From assembly GCA_938743325.2 (NCBI GenBank), contig OW568879.1:124001-188000 (forward strand): DNA of 64,000 nucleotides, written 5' to 3'. The stretch's first letter is position 1. Every line of letters starts with the position of its first letter. Below, in pieces: positions 9,467 through 18,857 of the stretch. A program made the position numbers and the translations under genes. The DNA is from Pycnococcus provasolii (taxonomy: Eukaryota; Chlorophyta; Pseudoscourfieldiophyceae; Pseudoscourfieldiales; Pycnococcaceae). A model generated the notes under the pieces. The model was given only the letters and a program-made list of their open reading frames with translations. It had not been told where the DNA came from and did no database searches.

Positions 9467-10989
9467 GTATGCGGTGCTGTGCTGTGCTGTGCGAGCTGTA
9501 CAGTAGTTGTGAGCACCTTCCACCCTGCCTCCTGCCTGCTCGTCAGGCCACCTGGCTGCCACCCCAGCGCTGGTTGGAACTCTCCAGCAGCAGCAGCAGC
9601 GGCGGCGTCGGCGTCAACTCGGTCTTAAGAGTCCTTTTGTTGTGCACACGGCGAGAGCTTAACAAGTGGCTGGCCGGCTAATCAGTTGTCAGGAAATCAA
9701 GCGGACAAAGATTAAGCCAAGGCAATGGCTGACAAAGGACTCACGAGGCTCACTCACGAGGCTCACTCACTTGCTTACTCTACTATTGTACTATACTACC
9801 AAGCGCCACCGCACACGCCTCCGTGAGAAGAGGAACAAGCGACCTGTTCACTCACCAACAACGCCCGGCGCCGAGGCCACCACCTAGCTAGGTGTGTGTG
9901 CGTGTCGTGTGTGGGTGGGACCGACCCCCTTGCGGGACCTCTCCGAACCCCCCCGGCAGCCCGGCAGCCCGGGGGGGGGAACGCCAGCCGACAAGAACAG
10001 GTTGAACAGGGGAACCCGGCCGACAACAACAGGTTATAATTACAGGGGAGAACAGGGAGGCTGGGCGTGGGAGAGAGCGGCGTGAGAGACAATTCACAAT
10101 TGTCTTTTCTTTTCTCGACGAGAGAAAGGGGAGTGATGAGGTTGCGACGCTTGGCTTGGCTCTACTTGGCTGTGCTTGGCTCTGTGCTTTGCATGTTGGT
10201 TGGTGGGGGAAACATCGGACTTACGATAGTCTAGCTAGACGGCGCAAAACCCTTTCCTGGCCTTGTTCGTCGCGGCACGGCACGCAGTACAGCACGTGAG
10301 CACGGCTATGTAAGAACTATGTATCAGGGCTATGACACCTTTACAGTATGTTTTTGACAGTTTTTTTAGACACCTTGCAGGAGCACTTCTCGACGTGAAA
10401 GTTTGGGTCGTTGAAAGGGTTTTCTCGTGTGTTTTCGCGCGAATATTCCTGCACGTGATACTGTATTTCACACTCATGACAGCACAGCGCATAACCTTAG
10501 TAGTACAGTATGTAGGCCTGCAAACGCACAAACATCCATGGCTTAGGCGTCGATCTCCTTCGGTGCCATGTACATAGGTGCCTCCTTGATGAGACGCCAA
10601 GAGATGAGACGCCCCCGTTTTTGCCCAGGTAACCTTAGTAAACCCTCCGTAGGAGTGGGGACCCATCCCTGGTCTTATCCCTACAGACGCTTCCGTGCTA
10701 ATTCCTTCCTCGAGCCTCGAGGTGATGTGATGTCACACTACCGGGTACGTGGTACCTGCTCCTATCCTATACCTACTGTACCCTTACTCACTAAAGGGAT
10801 GGGATTGGGAGTGCGCTTCGAAGGCACAATGCCTCCCACCACTACCCTAAAGAAGGTAGGGTAGGCCGCGGGATCGTAGTCTATGCTCATAGGCGATCCG
10901 ATCCAAGCTTCTTCGACGAAACCCCACCGGACCACACTGGACAACCGGAGGGATCCCCTGACCCTTAAGTTACCTACATACGGCTAATA
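9467..10989. other. 1.5-kb divergent spacer between two ion-channel genes
   Basis: This spacer is shared by the Ca2+ channel (leftward) and the pentameric channel (rightward). It contains a CAG-type microsatellite near 9586-9600, C/G homopolymers near 9960-9980, and TAGTCTA-type octamers near 10228 and 10877. Small frames such as 10235-10666 (-) and 10332-10577 (+) have no domain logic and are not called. It presumably holds the two promoters and the 5' UTRs. Confidence 0.55.
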
Positions 10990-13900
10990 ATGTTGACGAG
11001 TTTCCCCTCTCATAGTCTATCCAACGAACCGGGCTGCGGCCGGGCGCTTAAGGCCTCACATCACAAATCTCCTCCTCCTCTTGCGATGATGGTGGCGGCG
11101 TCTCATCAGTCCTCCTCATTGTCGTCATCCTCGTCGTCAGGGTTAGGTTCCTCGTCGTCGCTTCGTCGTCGTCGTCGTGGCCTTCGTGGTTACAGCTCGT
11201 GTTCGCGGGCAGCGTCCTTTTCTGATCTCCTCCTCCTTCTCGTTTGCCTATCCCAGTTTGGCCTTAACTTGCATCACGGCTTTTTTTCCACACGATCGTC
11301 GTGCGGTTCACAAACGACGACAAGGTTGTGGGGCGCGCACGCGCAGGACACCACAGCTGGTGGCTATTCTCCAGCAGGACCGTCGTTTCAGAAGCCGCCG
11401 GTTGGGCCGTACATCGCGCCAGAGGCCGCCGCGCCGTTCGACGAGCCGCGAGAACAGAACCCAAGGCGACTCCGGGAACTGCGCCTGCAGATGGACTTGC
11501 ACCGAAGGTACAGCGACTACTGGACGGACGGGTGGCTGCACAGCGTCGCGAAGCAGACGCTGCCGCTCTCCGTCACAGAGACGTCGCGCAAAACGGTCAA
11601 GGTGGGCATGTTCTTCTACAGCCTCAAGAATGTGGACGAAGTGCAAGGAACCATCGACATCAGCTTCTGGCTGAGAATGAGCTGGTACGACCCCAACCTG
11701 TGGTACAACGTCACAGAACACGGTGGCGTAACGCAGAGCGTCGTCGACCCGAAGCTCGTCTGGACGCCTGACATCCTTTTGTACAATTCCGTCGACGACT
11801 ACATGGGATCAAACCTCAAGGAGACGAAACCGTGGGTGTACCAGAGCAACGACACGAGCGCGCCACTCGTCTACTGGAGCAGGCCTGGCACCGCGCAGGT
11901 GCGTTGTCGCTCCGAGGACGTCATCACAACGAGCAAGGAACAGCAGCAGCGTATGACGGAGGATGCCGTTCTTCAAACCGCCCGTGGAGAGTATCCTCCA
12001 CGAGAAACCCCTCTCAAGAGCCGCCCGCAAGACCCTGAAATCGCCAAGAAGATCGGCAAGCACTGGCCAGCTTCGATGGACCTCAGCCTCTTTCCGTTCG
12101 ACACGCAGTTCTGCGAGGTTGTGTGGGGCGGCTGGACGGACAGCGGCCTGCGCGTCGACTTTGAGCTGCTCGACCCGGCGGTGGAGCCGAGCCCTGATCA
12201 GGGCGGCGACGTCGGCTCGCCGTCGCCGGAGTTCTCGGTGGGGCCCATCTACGCGGAGAAGATTGAAAAGTTCTACAACTGCTGCCCCGACGAGCCGTGG
12301 CCGCTCGTGCACTTCTACCTGTCCATCAAGCGGCACACCGTGGACTACGTGCAAAACATCATCATCCCCGTCATCTTTCTGACGTACATCGGCTTCCTGT
12401 CCTTCATCATTCCCACTTCAAGCGGCGAGCGAGTCAGCCTCGGCGTAACATGTCTGCTGACGATCCTCGCCGTCATGTACATCACGACGAATGACACGCC
12501 GCGCACGAATCGAATCACCGCGCTGAGTATCTTCTACAACGGGTCGCTCGCCTTTGTCATCTTGCCCGTGTGTGTGAGCTGTGCGGCTGCGTATTTCGTG
12601 GATAAGCAGACGGGTGTGGATAAAGTGGATGACATGATTCAAGAAACTCTCGACCTGCTGAACTTTGCATCGGCTGACGAATTTGCGGGTATTTCAAGGA
12701 GGCACCGTTCGCGAAGGAGCATCAGAAATGACGACGAAGGGGAGAGCGGCGGCCTCTTCGGAAACCTCAAGAAGATGATTAATTCACCGAGGAATATTGA
12801 GGGTGATGGTGACGGTACAGGTACATCGCCGCGTGAGAAAGACATGCGCAACTCGACTTCTTTTAGGCGCAGACGAGGTTTCGTGCAGCGCATGCCATGC
12901 CTTCGCGCGTACCGGCTACGCCATCTCTTCGTGTGGAAAATCAAGAATGACCTGAAGGATGTACTCAACAGCATTGACAGTCGCATTGGCGATAAGCTGA
13001 TTACTAATACGGGGAACACGAAAGATCTTGGAGATCACCTGAACGTGAACGTGTGGCCCACGCCATTTGAGTTGACCCAAATTATCGATGCGTCGTTTCT
13101 CTTCAGTCTGTCAATTGGATACACTGCGTTCCTTATCATTCTCGAGCAAGTTGTGGTGGGCAGCATACCCGCGAAACATTTAGTTGAAAGCGTGTTAATC
13201 TTTATACTCGTGTTCGTAGCCTTTGCGGGCATCAGCCTGGGAGCGTCATTTTTGTATCACATTGAAGTGAAGCTTGAGGAAGAGCGTTTGTACAGCCGCG
13301 ATGGTCTACCCGGTGAGCTCGACGAGCGGCAGATCAAGGCATATCGCACGCTCTTCCGGGCATTTGACCGCGATCGCAACGGCGATGTGACTGCCGCTGA
13401 GCTGATTGCCGTGTACGGCGATCAAGGTCGCATGATCGACGAGAGTGTTCTCCGCGAGCGCCTTGGTCGAATTGACGCGAACAAGGACGAGACGATCTCC
13501 TTTGCCGAATTTGTGGTGATATTGGAACGCGAGAGGACTTGCGCACGCATGCGCTCCGAACTGAAGGGACTGGAGCAGGTGAGTGCGCATTCGTACAATC
13601 GCTCACACTCACAGAAACATCAGGGTGCCGACACGGCTGTTCACCATTGGACGGCCCATCAGGTGTCCCAGTGGCTGAACAGCGAGGGTTTTTCGAACAT
13701 CGCCTTGCACTTCGTGCGCCATGGTGTCACGGGACAGATTTTGCTTTCGCTGACAACTGATGAGCTTAAGAATGACCTTGGCGTGACAAAGCTTGCGGAC
13801 CGCCGCAACCTCATGAAGAAGATTGGGAAATTGCACGAAATTTCGGCGACGCAGCGCTTCCGTCGCGTTGTTGACGCCATGAACCTAACCCGACTGAACA

Positions 13901-14064
13901 AAAAGTTTAGAAATGAGGATGAGGAATCCAATATCACAGAGGAGGATTTGATTGAAAAAATCGGACGGAATAACGACGACGAAGCTGGTTCTCCCTCCTC
14001 AAGTGGCGGTGAAGCTGATCTAAGTCTACCGTTGACGAAGATGACCACCCATGAAGTCGCATAA
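10990..14064 (+). CDS. Pentameric ligand-gated ion channel (nicotinic-receptor-like) with C-terminal EF-hands and SAM domain
   Basis: The product has 1024 residues from ATG 10990; an internal ATG at 11086 is an alternative start just before the Ser-rich leader and hydrophobic signal segment (LLLLLVCLSQFGLNL). The ligand-binding domain (about 165-450) shows the loop A motif WTPDILLYN near 258, FPFDTQFC near 368 and a loop C with adjacent cysteines (YNCC, near 428), as in ACh-binding alpha subunits. TM1-TM3 lie at about 455-538. TM2 is preceded by SGER, matching the GE of cation-selective receptors rather than the PAR of anion channels. Two further hydrophobic segments (about 697-722 and 732-756) follow a 150-residue loop. 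Then come two EF-hands (DRDRNGDVTAAE and DANKDETISFAE, 777-850) and a SAM domain (884-950). The first Cys of the Cys-loop disulfide is absent. The pLGIC fold is certain; ligand and gating are unknown. Confidence 0.93.
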   Translation: MLTSFPSHSLSNEPGCGRALKASHHKSPPPLAMMVAASHQSSSLSSSSSSGLGSSSSLRRRRRGLRGYSSCSRAASFSDLLLLLVCLSQFGLNLHHGFFSTRSSCGSQTTTRLWGAHAQDTTAGGYSPAGPSFQKPPVGPYIAPEAAAPFDEPREQNPRRLRELRLQMDLHRRYSDYWTDGWLHSVAKQTLPLSVTETSRKTVKVGMFFYSLKNVDEVQGTIDISFWLRMSWYDPNLWYNVTEHGGVTQSVVDPKLVWTPDILLYNSVDDYMGSNLKETKPWVYQSNDTSAPLVYWSRPGTAQVRCRSEDVITTSKEQQQRMTEDAVLQTARGEYPPRETPLKSRPQDPEIAKKIGKHWPASMDLSLFPFDTQFCEVVWGGWTDSGLRVDFELLDPAVEPSPDQGGDVGSPSPEFSVGPIYAEKIEKFYNCCPDEPWPLVHFYLSIKRHTVDYVQNIIIPVIFLTYIGFLSFIIPTSSGERVSLGVTCLLTILAVMYITTNDTPRTNRITALSIFYNGSLAFVILPVCVSCAAAYFVDKQTGVDKVDDMIQETLDLLNFASADEFAGISRRHRSRRSIRNDDEGESGGLFGNLKKMINSPRNIEGDGDGTGTSPREKDMRNSTSFRRRRGFVQRMPCLRAYRLRHLFVWKIKNDLKDVLNSIDSRIGDKLITNTGNTKDLGDHLNVNVWPTPFELTQIIDASFLFSLSIGYTAFLIILEQVVVGSIPAKHLVESVLIFILVFVAFAGISLGASFLYHIEVKLEEERLYSRDGLPGELDERQIKAYRTLFRAFDRDRNGDVTAAELIAVYGDQGRMIDESVLRERLGRIDANKDETISFAEFVVILERERTCARMRSELKGLEQVSAHSYNRSHSQKHQGADTAVHHWTAHQVSQWLNSEGFSNIALHFVRHGVTGQILLSLTTDELKNDLGVTKLADRRNLMKKIGKLHEISATQRFRRVVDAMNLTRLNKKFRNEDEESNITEEDLIEKIGRNNDDEAGSPSSSGGEADLSLPLTKMTTHEVA

Positions 14065-14147
14065 ATGGATATTTTTTTAGAATGTAGTTTATTAGTTTTA
14101 GAGGCTTTTTAGGCATGCATTCCCGCCCATGACGACCCCCCCAAACT

Positions 14148-14176
14148 GCTAGCTTGTCAGAATCTGACAAGCTAGC
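14148..14176. repeat. 29-bp near-perfect palindrome
   Basis: Two 14-bp arms (GCTAGCTTGTCAGA and its complement) flank one central base. It lies about 85 bp after the stop of the channel gene and 160 bp before the sulfatase start, in a 273-bp tandem spacer. It could be a 3'-end RNA hairpin or a protein-binding palindrome. Confidence 0.8.
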
Positions 14177-14337
14177 CAAACTGGGATCCCGACAGCTGGT
14201 GGTAGGATACTGCACACCACCCCATGGACTCGGGGTTCACAAGTCTGGTTAGTAAGCTTCACACATTCGGTACCCCCCCGTACGGATATACCTCGTCATA
14301 TAGTACAATAAACTTTACCCTACCAATAGACAACACA

Positions 14338-16992
14338 ATGGCGGCGGAGTCATTGCCCTCATCAGTTCTCTCTCGTTGTCGCTGGCACGCCTGGCACACG
14401 ATGATGTTCATGATTCTGATGATCGTGCTGATGATGTTCGCTTCGTCGTCCATGCGGCTGGTAAATGCGCAAACGTCGTCGTCGACCTCCAACATGATGG
14501 TGGAATCTGAGGTGGAAGACGTTGACATTGATGGTGTCTCGCCGGCACCATTTGCTGAAGAGTCCGGGCTGTCCGGCGGCTCTTCTGAACAAGACGACGA
14601 CGTCGATGTGTGCACAAGCAAATATCAGCAGGCGGGGGTCTCAGAGTTTCGTGGGAAAATCGCGCCCAAATTTGAGGATAGCGTAGAAGATTGGCCTGAC
14701 GCACCTGTGTTCACGGGCAATGAGACGAATGTCCTACTCATCGTACTCGATGACGTGGGATTTGCACATTTGCAGTCGTACGGCGGGGTGACGAACACTT
14801 CGCGCATGCAGTCACTTGCAGACTCAGGACTCATCTACAACAACTTTCACACCACGGCGCTCTGCAGCCCCTCACGAGCTGCGATCTTGTCATCTCGTAA
14901 TCACCACAGCGTCTCGCTCGGTTCCCATGCGCTCAGTGCGATGGGCTTCCCAGGGTACAATGGACGCATCCCGTACTCAGCTCAGGAAGTGACCAAGACA
15001 CTCCAGGCGCTAGGCTGGACGACGTACGCGATTGGGAAATTTGACCATGTGCCTCTTTTTCAGGTGCACCAGCAGGGTCCATTCACGTACTGGCCAACCT
15101 CTGATGGTTTCGACCACATGTACTGCTTCATGGCTGCCGACGCAAACAATTTCAGCCCAGTCATGTGGGATGGACACACGCCAATCGAGCCGTTCCTGAA
15201 TAAGCCGAACTACCACCTGTCTGAGGATCTCGCAGACAAGGCGATTGAGCAGATTACGGGTCATGTGTCGATCAATCCCGACCGCCCGTTCTTCGTGTAC
15301 TGGGCGCCGGGAGGCATGCACGCGCCGCACCACGCACCTCCAGAGTACATTGAAATGTATCGAGGCGTCTTCGACGATGGGTGGGATGCGGCAAGGGAGA
15401 AGATTTTTGCACGACAGAAAGAGCGCGGCATCATTCCGCCCAACACAGTTCTGACCGACCGCATCGGAGAGATTCCATCTTGGGAGTCTCAAACGCCGGA
15501 GGATAGGAGGATGTTTGCACGTCAGATGGAAGCGTTCGCTGGTCAGCTCCACCACTTAGATGAGCAAATTGGTCGGATCGTCGACACACTCGAGCGCACA
15601 AACAAGCTCGAGAACACTCTCATAATGATCACGTCGGACAATGGATCGTCTGGAGAGGGCGGATTGGCAGGATCTCACAACGAAATGGCCGTGTTAAATG
15701 GTCGCGGCTTGACGCCGATGAGCGAAAATATGAAGCATTTCGACGAATGGGGTAGTGAAGCTACGAACAATCATTTCCATGCAGGGTGGGCAATGGCTGG
15801 CAACACACCATTCAAGTATTTCAAACAGATTGTTCATCGCGGCGGCCAGGCGGACCCGCTTATCGTTCACTGGCCGAGGGGCATCAAGAACCGTGGAAAC
15901 GGCATTCGTCAGCAATACGGGCACATCATCGATATTGGAACGACAATCATGGACGCCTTGAATCTTGAGCCTTTCGAGTACATCGACGGTGTGAAGCAAC
16001 AGCCATTCGAAGGCACGAGTCTCGAGTACACGTTCAACGACCCGAATGCCACGGATCAGCACACTCGTCAATACTACGAACAATTCGGCAACCGCGCCAT
16101 GTACTTGATGGAAGATGGCGTCGCTTTGAAGGCAGTGACGATTCATGGAAATCGCATGCCGTGGCAGATCGCAGGTACATTTCCATTTGAGGAAGACGTG
16201 TGGGAGCTCTACAACATCACCGAGGACTTTAGCGAGTCTCGAAACATTGCTGCGGAATATCCTGACTTGCGAGACAAGCTGGTCGACGAGTGGGATAAAG
16301 ACGCCTGGAAGTACAACGTGTACCCCCTCTACGACAATCTCGCTGCTCGCGTTGCAGGTGCATACAGCATTTACGCACCGGCGAGGGCCGAATCCACGTA
16401 TTATACGCCTGGAGCCATTCGAATTGCGGAGGCATACTCGCCGGTTGTGAAGAACAAGCTGCACAACGTCACCGCTGTCTTGAACTTGACCGCGTCACCA
16501 AACGGCGAGCCCGTGAGTGGTGTGCTTGTGGCGTGCGGAGGTCTCTACGGAGGATGGACCTTTTTCTTGCGAGACAACACTCCTGTATACGAATACAACG
16601 CCTACAACGAAGATCGCTACAAGATTACAGGCGACAGCCCGCTTCCTGCGTCATTCGTCGGCAATGTGACAGTCGTCTACACGCCTGGCGATTTCGCGGA
16701 AACAGGTCCTCCCGACAAGACGGGCACGGTACAAATCGTCGTCACCACCGAGCAGGATGGATCCAAGGTGGTTGGAACAGGCCAGGTTGGGCGCACGATG
16801 CCATCGACGTTTAGCCTCAGCGAGACGTTCGACGTCGGCGTCGATACGGGAACGCCCGTGTCTGATTCGTACACGCGCTTAGAAAACAATGACCTGCGTT
16901 ATGCGAATGTGCTCGATCGCGTCGTCATATCGCTCGCCTTGCCTGATGCGGATTACACTGCGAGCGGCATCGGTGGAAGCCAAATCGGCTAG
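14338..16992 (+). CDS. Secreted or membrane-anchored sulfatase (arylsulfatase, S1 type)
   Basis: The product has 884 residues from ATG 14338; the same frame opens at 14224, but the 14338 start places a signal peptide or anchor (FMILMIVLMMFASSSM) at the N-terminus. The alkaline-phosphatase-superfamily fold is shown by the metal-binding LLIVLDDVGF (about 131-140) and by CSPSR with Cys176, the residue that formylglycine-generating enzyme converts in eukaryotic and many bacterial sulfatases. NHHSVSLG follows, then metal/active-site regions such as GKFDH and ITSDNGSSGEGG. The arrangement NHHS...GFPGYNG and the overall length resemble bacterial arylsulfatases rather than the classical Chlamydomonas secreted enzyme, so bacterial origin is possible. 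The C-terminal 200 residues form a beta-rich tail of unclear role. It probably removes sulfate from extracellular polysaccharide or sulfate esters. The substrate cannot be read from sequence. Confidence 0.92.
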   Translation: MAAESLPSSVLSRCRWHAWHTMMFMILMIVLMMFASSSMRLVNAQTSSSTSNMMVESEVEDVDIDGVSPAPFAEESGLSGGSSEQDDDVDVCTSKYQQAGVSEFRGKIAPKFEDSVEDWPDAPVFTGNETNVLLIVLDDVGFAHLQSYGGVTNTSRMQSLADSGLIYNNFHTTALCSPSRAAILSSRNHHSVSLGSHALSAMGFPGYNGRIPYSAQEVTKTLQALGWTTYAIGKFDHVPLFQVHQQGPFTYWPTSDGFDHMYCFMAADANNFSPVMWDGHTPIEPFLNKPNYHLSEDLADKAIEQITGHVSINPDRPFFVYWAPGGMHAPHHAPPEYIEMYRGVFDDGWDAAREKIFARQKERGIIPPNTVLTDRIGEIPSWESQTPEDRRMFARQMEAFAGQLHHLDEQIGRIVDTLERTNKLENTLIMITSDNGSSGEGGLAGSHNEMAVLNGRGLTPMSENMKHFDEWGSEATNNHFHAGWAMAGNTPFKYFKQIVHRGGQADPLIVHWPRGIKNRGNGIRQQYGHIIDIGTTIMDALNLEPFEYIDGVKQQPFEGTSLEYTFNDPNATDQHTRQYYEQFGNRAMYLMEDGVALKAVTIHGNRMPWQIAGTFPFEEDVWELYNITEDFSESRNIAAEYPDLRDKLVDEWDKDAWKYNVYPLYDNLAARVAGAYSIYAPARAESTYYTPGAIRIAEAYSPVVKNKLHNVTAVLNLTASPNGEPVSGVLVACGGLYGGWTFFLRDNTPVYEYNAYNEDRYKITGDSPLPASFVGNVTVVYTPGDFAETGPPDKTGTVQIVVTTEQDGSKVVGTGQVGRTMPSTFSLSETFDVGVDTGTPVSDSYTRLENNDLRYANVLDRVVISLALPDADYTASGIGGSQIG

Positions 16993-17218
16993 TTCTTCTT
17001 TTTGTGGTGGGAGGTTTGTTGACTTGTTGTGCAATGACATTGGATCCTCTGGGCGCGGATTTCTACTACACTCGCTGGCGGTGTTGCTAACTAATAAAGT
17101 GATTAAGACGCTGAGAGTTTTGTTTTCTTGTTTTTTGTTGTTTTTTTGTTACCAGTAGGCTACGATAGTCTAGACAAAGTAAAGTACACTCCATTACTGA
17201 ATGAATCATCTCAGGGTC

Positions 17219-18457
17219 TCAGTAAGCGTACGTCTTCGTGCTCACCTGTCGCACGTCGCCGTACGTTCGCAGCTCGTCGATCGTCGCGCGAGATCCGCAA
17301 AACAGTGGCGTGCGGGCGTGCAGGCTCGTCGGCGTGATGTCGAGGATGTGGCCATCCGCCGTACCGTCGCTCGCGGCGCCACCTGCACGCTCCGCAATCA
17401 ACGCCAAGGGTGCACACTCATACACCACTCGAAGATGACTACGCGGGTTACCGCACCATCCGCCCTGCAGCAAGGTTCGGTGGAAGTCGCTCACCAGGCT
17501 ACAAACGTATCGGCTGCTAAACGACTTGCCCGACTCATTCTTGCCTTGGCGCATGTCGTCGATGTACCGCCTCAAGTTATCGGACCAGTCGAAGTAGCGC
17601 GCATCGTTCAGAGAGTATATCTCGCCCGTCGGAGGACACTGGACGCGCTCGGCTGTTTGCACAAATTCGTCGGTTGATCGGTCGAGTGTGTAGAAGTCCA
17701 CTTGATTTGCGAATGGCGACGCAAGCGCGAACGTCGTTTGGACGCTGTAGTTGGCGTATCCGCTGAATAGCATGTCGCGCCCAGGGCGTAATACCTGGCT
17801 GTCGATACTTTCGGCGGCGTTTGGCAGCGTGCGGTACACGCCGAAGATCGTGCCGACTGGGATTGACACGTCAACGTTTCTTGATCCGTCTAGCGGGTCG
17901 AAAACGACGACGAACGGCGCGTCTGGTGTCACGGTCTGTACATTCTCCTCCTCCTCGCTTGCGAGGTAGCTTACTAGGTTGCTTTCGCGCAGGTGACGTG
18001 TAAGTATTTCGTTGGCCACGACATCAAGTTTCTTTTGAGAATCGCCTGATGCGTTTGTTTGGTTTGTGTACCCTTCTATGTTCATGAGCGGCGCGGTCTC
18101 GATGGCGTTACCGATGGCCTTGCACGCGTCCGCGAGCGTAATAATAAGCTCGGCAATATCTGAGCAGTCGTCATCGTCGGCATCGGACCCATCCCCTACC
18201 CCACACAGAAGAGAAGAGGCACCTAGAGTTTGCGAGTGCGAGTGCGAGTGCGAGTGCGAGGATGATGCTGCTGCTGCAGCACACGGAACGGATGTGCCCT
18301 GTCGATGATGGCTTCCATGATATTGAAACAGAAACGAAGAAGAGTTAAGAGATACAGATCCACCACCACCATAGCAGACATTGTTGCGCGTACTACTACC
18401 TAGGGACCTCTGACAGCGGCAGCGGGACAGCCTTGGAGGAGTATTCGTCGTCGTCAT
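17219..18457 (-). CDS. Fructose-1,6-bisphosphatase, plastid FBPase-II-like (redox-loop-less)
   Basis: The product has 412 residues from ATG 18457. The first ~90 residues are rich in Ser, Arg, Gly and His, as in a transit peptide. The rest is a class I FBPase: the metal site FDPLDGSRNVD near 188, GEIYSLNDAR, the segment SLVSDFHRTLLQGG and VYECAPLALIAERAGG near the C-terminus. The usual FDPLDGSSN has Arg for the second Ser. The enzyme hydrolyses fructose-1,6-bisphosphate to fructose-6-phosphate in gluconeogenesis or the Calvin cycle. The Cys-bearing 150s-170s loop that makes classical plastid FBPase thioredoxin-regulated is missing, so it fits the redox-insensitive cpFBPase-II group. SBPase is a less likely alternative. 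The start lies 134 bp from a telomere-like tract shared with the divergent phytochelatin synthase gene. Confidence 0.9.
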   Translation of the reverse strand: MTTTNTPPRLSRCRCQRSLGSSTRNNVCYGGGGSVSLNSSSFLFQYHGSHHRQGTSVPCAAAAASSSHSHSHSHSQTLGASSLLCGVGDGSDADDDDCSDIAELIITLADACKAIGNAIETAPLMNIEGYTNQTNASGDSQKKLDVVANEILTRHLRESNLVSYLASEEEENVQTVTPDAPFVVVFDPLDGSRNVDVSIPVGTIFGVYRTLPNAAESIDSQVLRPGRDMLFSGYANYSVQTTFALASPFANQVDFYTLDRSTDEFVQTAERVQCPPTGEIYSLNDARYFDWSDNLRRYIDDMRQGKNESGKSFSSRYVCSLVSDFHRTLLQGGWCGNPRSHLRVVYECAPLALIAERAGGAASDGTADGHILDITPTSLHARTPLFCGSRATIDELRTYGDVRQVSTKTYAY

Positions 18458-18592
18458 TATTATGATCGTAGAGAGAAAGATAAGAGAGAGATACGGGAAA
18501 GATATTTTACCTTACTACCTTCCTAGGGATAACTGCCGCCAACGAAAGCAAAGCAAAGCAAAAAGCAGAAGAAGCAGAGGAAGCAAGAGACC

Positions 18593-18662
18593 GGTTAGGG
18601 TATAGGGTTAGGGTTAGGATTAGGGTATTGGGTATAGGGTTAGGGTTAGGGTTAGGGTTAGG
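18593..18662 (+). repeat. TTAGGG telomere-like tract in a bidirectional promoter
   Basis: About ten TTAGGG or near-TTAGGG units (TATAGGG and TATTGGG variants) lie in the 400-bp spacer between divergent FBPase (ATG 18457) and phytochelatin synthase (ATG 18858). The rest of the spacer contains an AGCAA-rich stretch and a TAGTCTAT motif at 18789-18796; I see no gene in it. Confidence 0.9.
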
Positions 18663-18857
18663 TGTGGTTCTCATGTTCCGATTTTTTTGTTTTTGGTTTC
18701 GGATGACCTCGTGGCAGAGCCCGCAGGGTGTGTCCTCGTGGCCCTTTTTAGTTTTTCTCCAATTCTCGGAGTCTCTCGCGAAAGAAAATAGTCTATCGTA
18801 GACATTTCGCCTTGCGCTGCTGCATCGTCGTCGTCGTCGTATAGGTAGTCGTCGTAC

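Noticed and set aside
10235-10666. Minus-strand frame of 143 codons and plus frame of 81 codons between the two channel genes
   Set aside because: Composition is random, no homology or leader is seen, and the position fits a shared promoter spacer.
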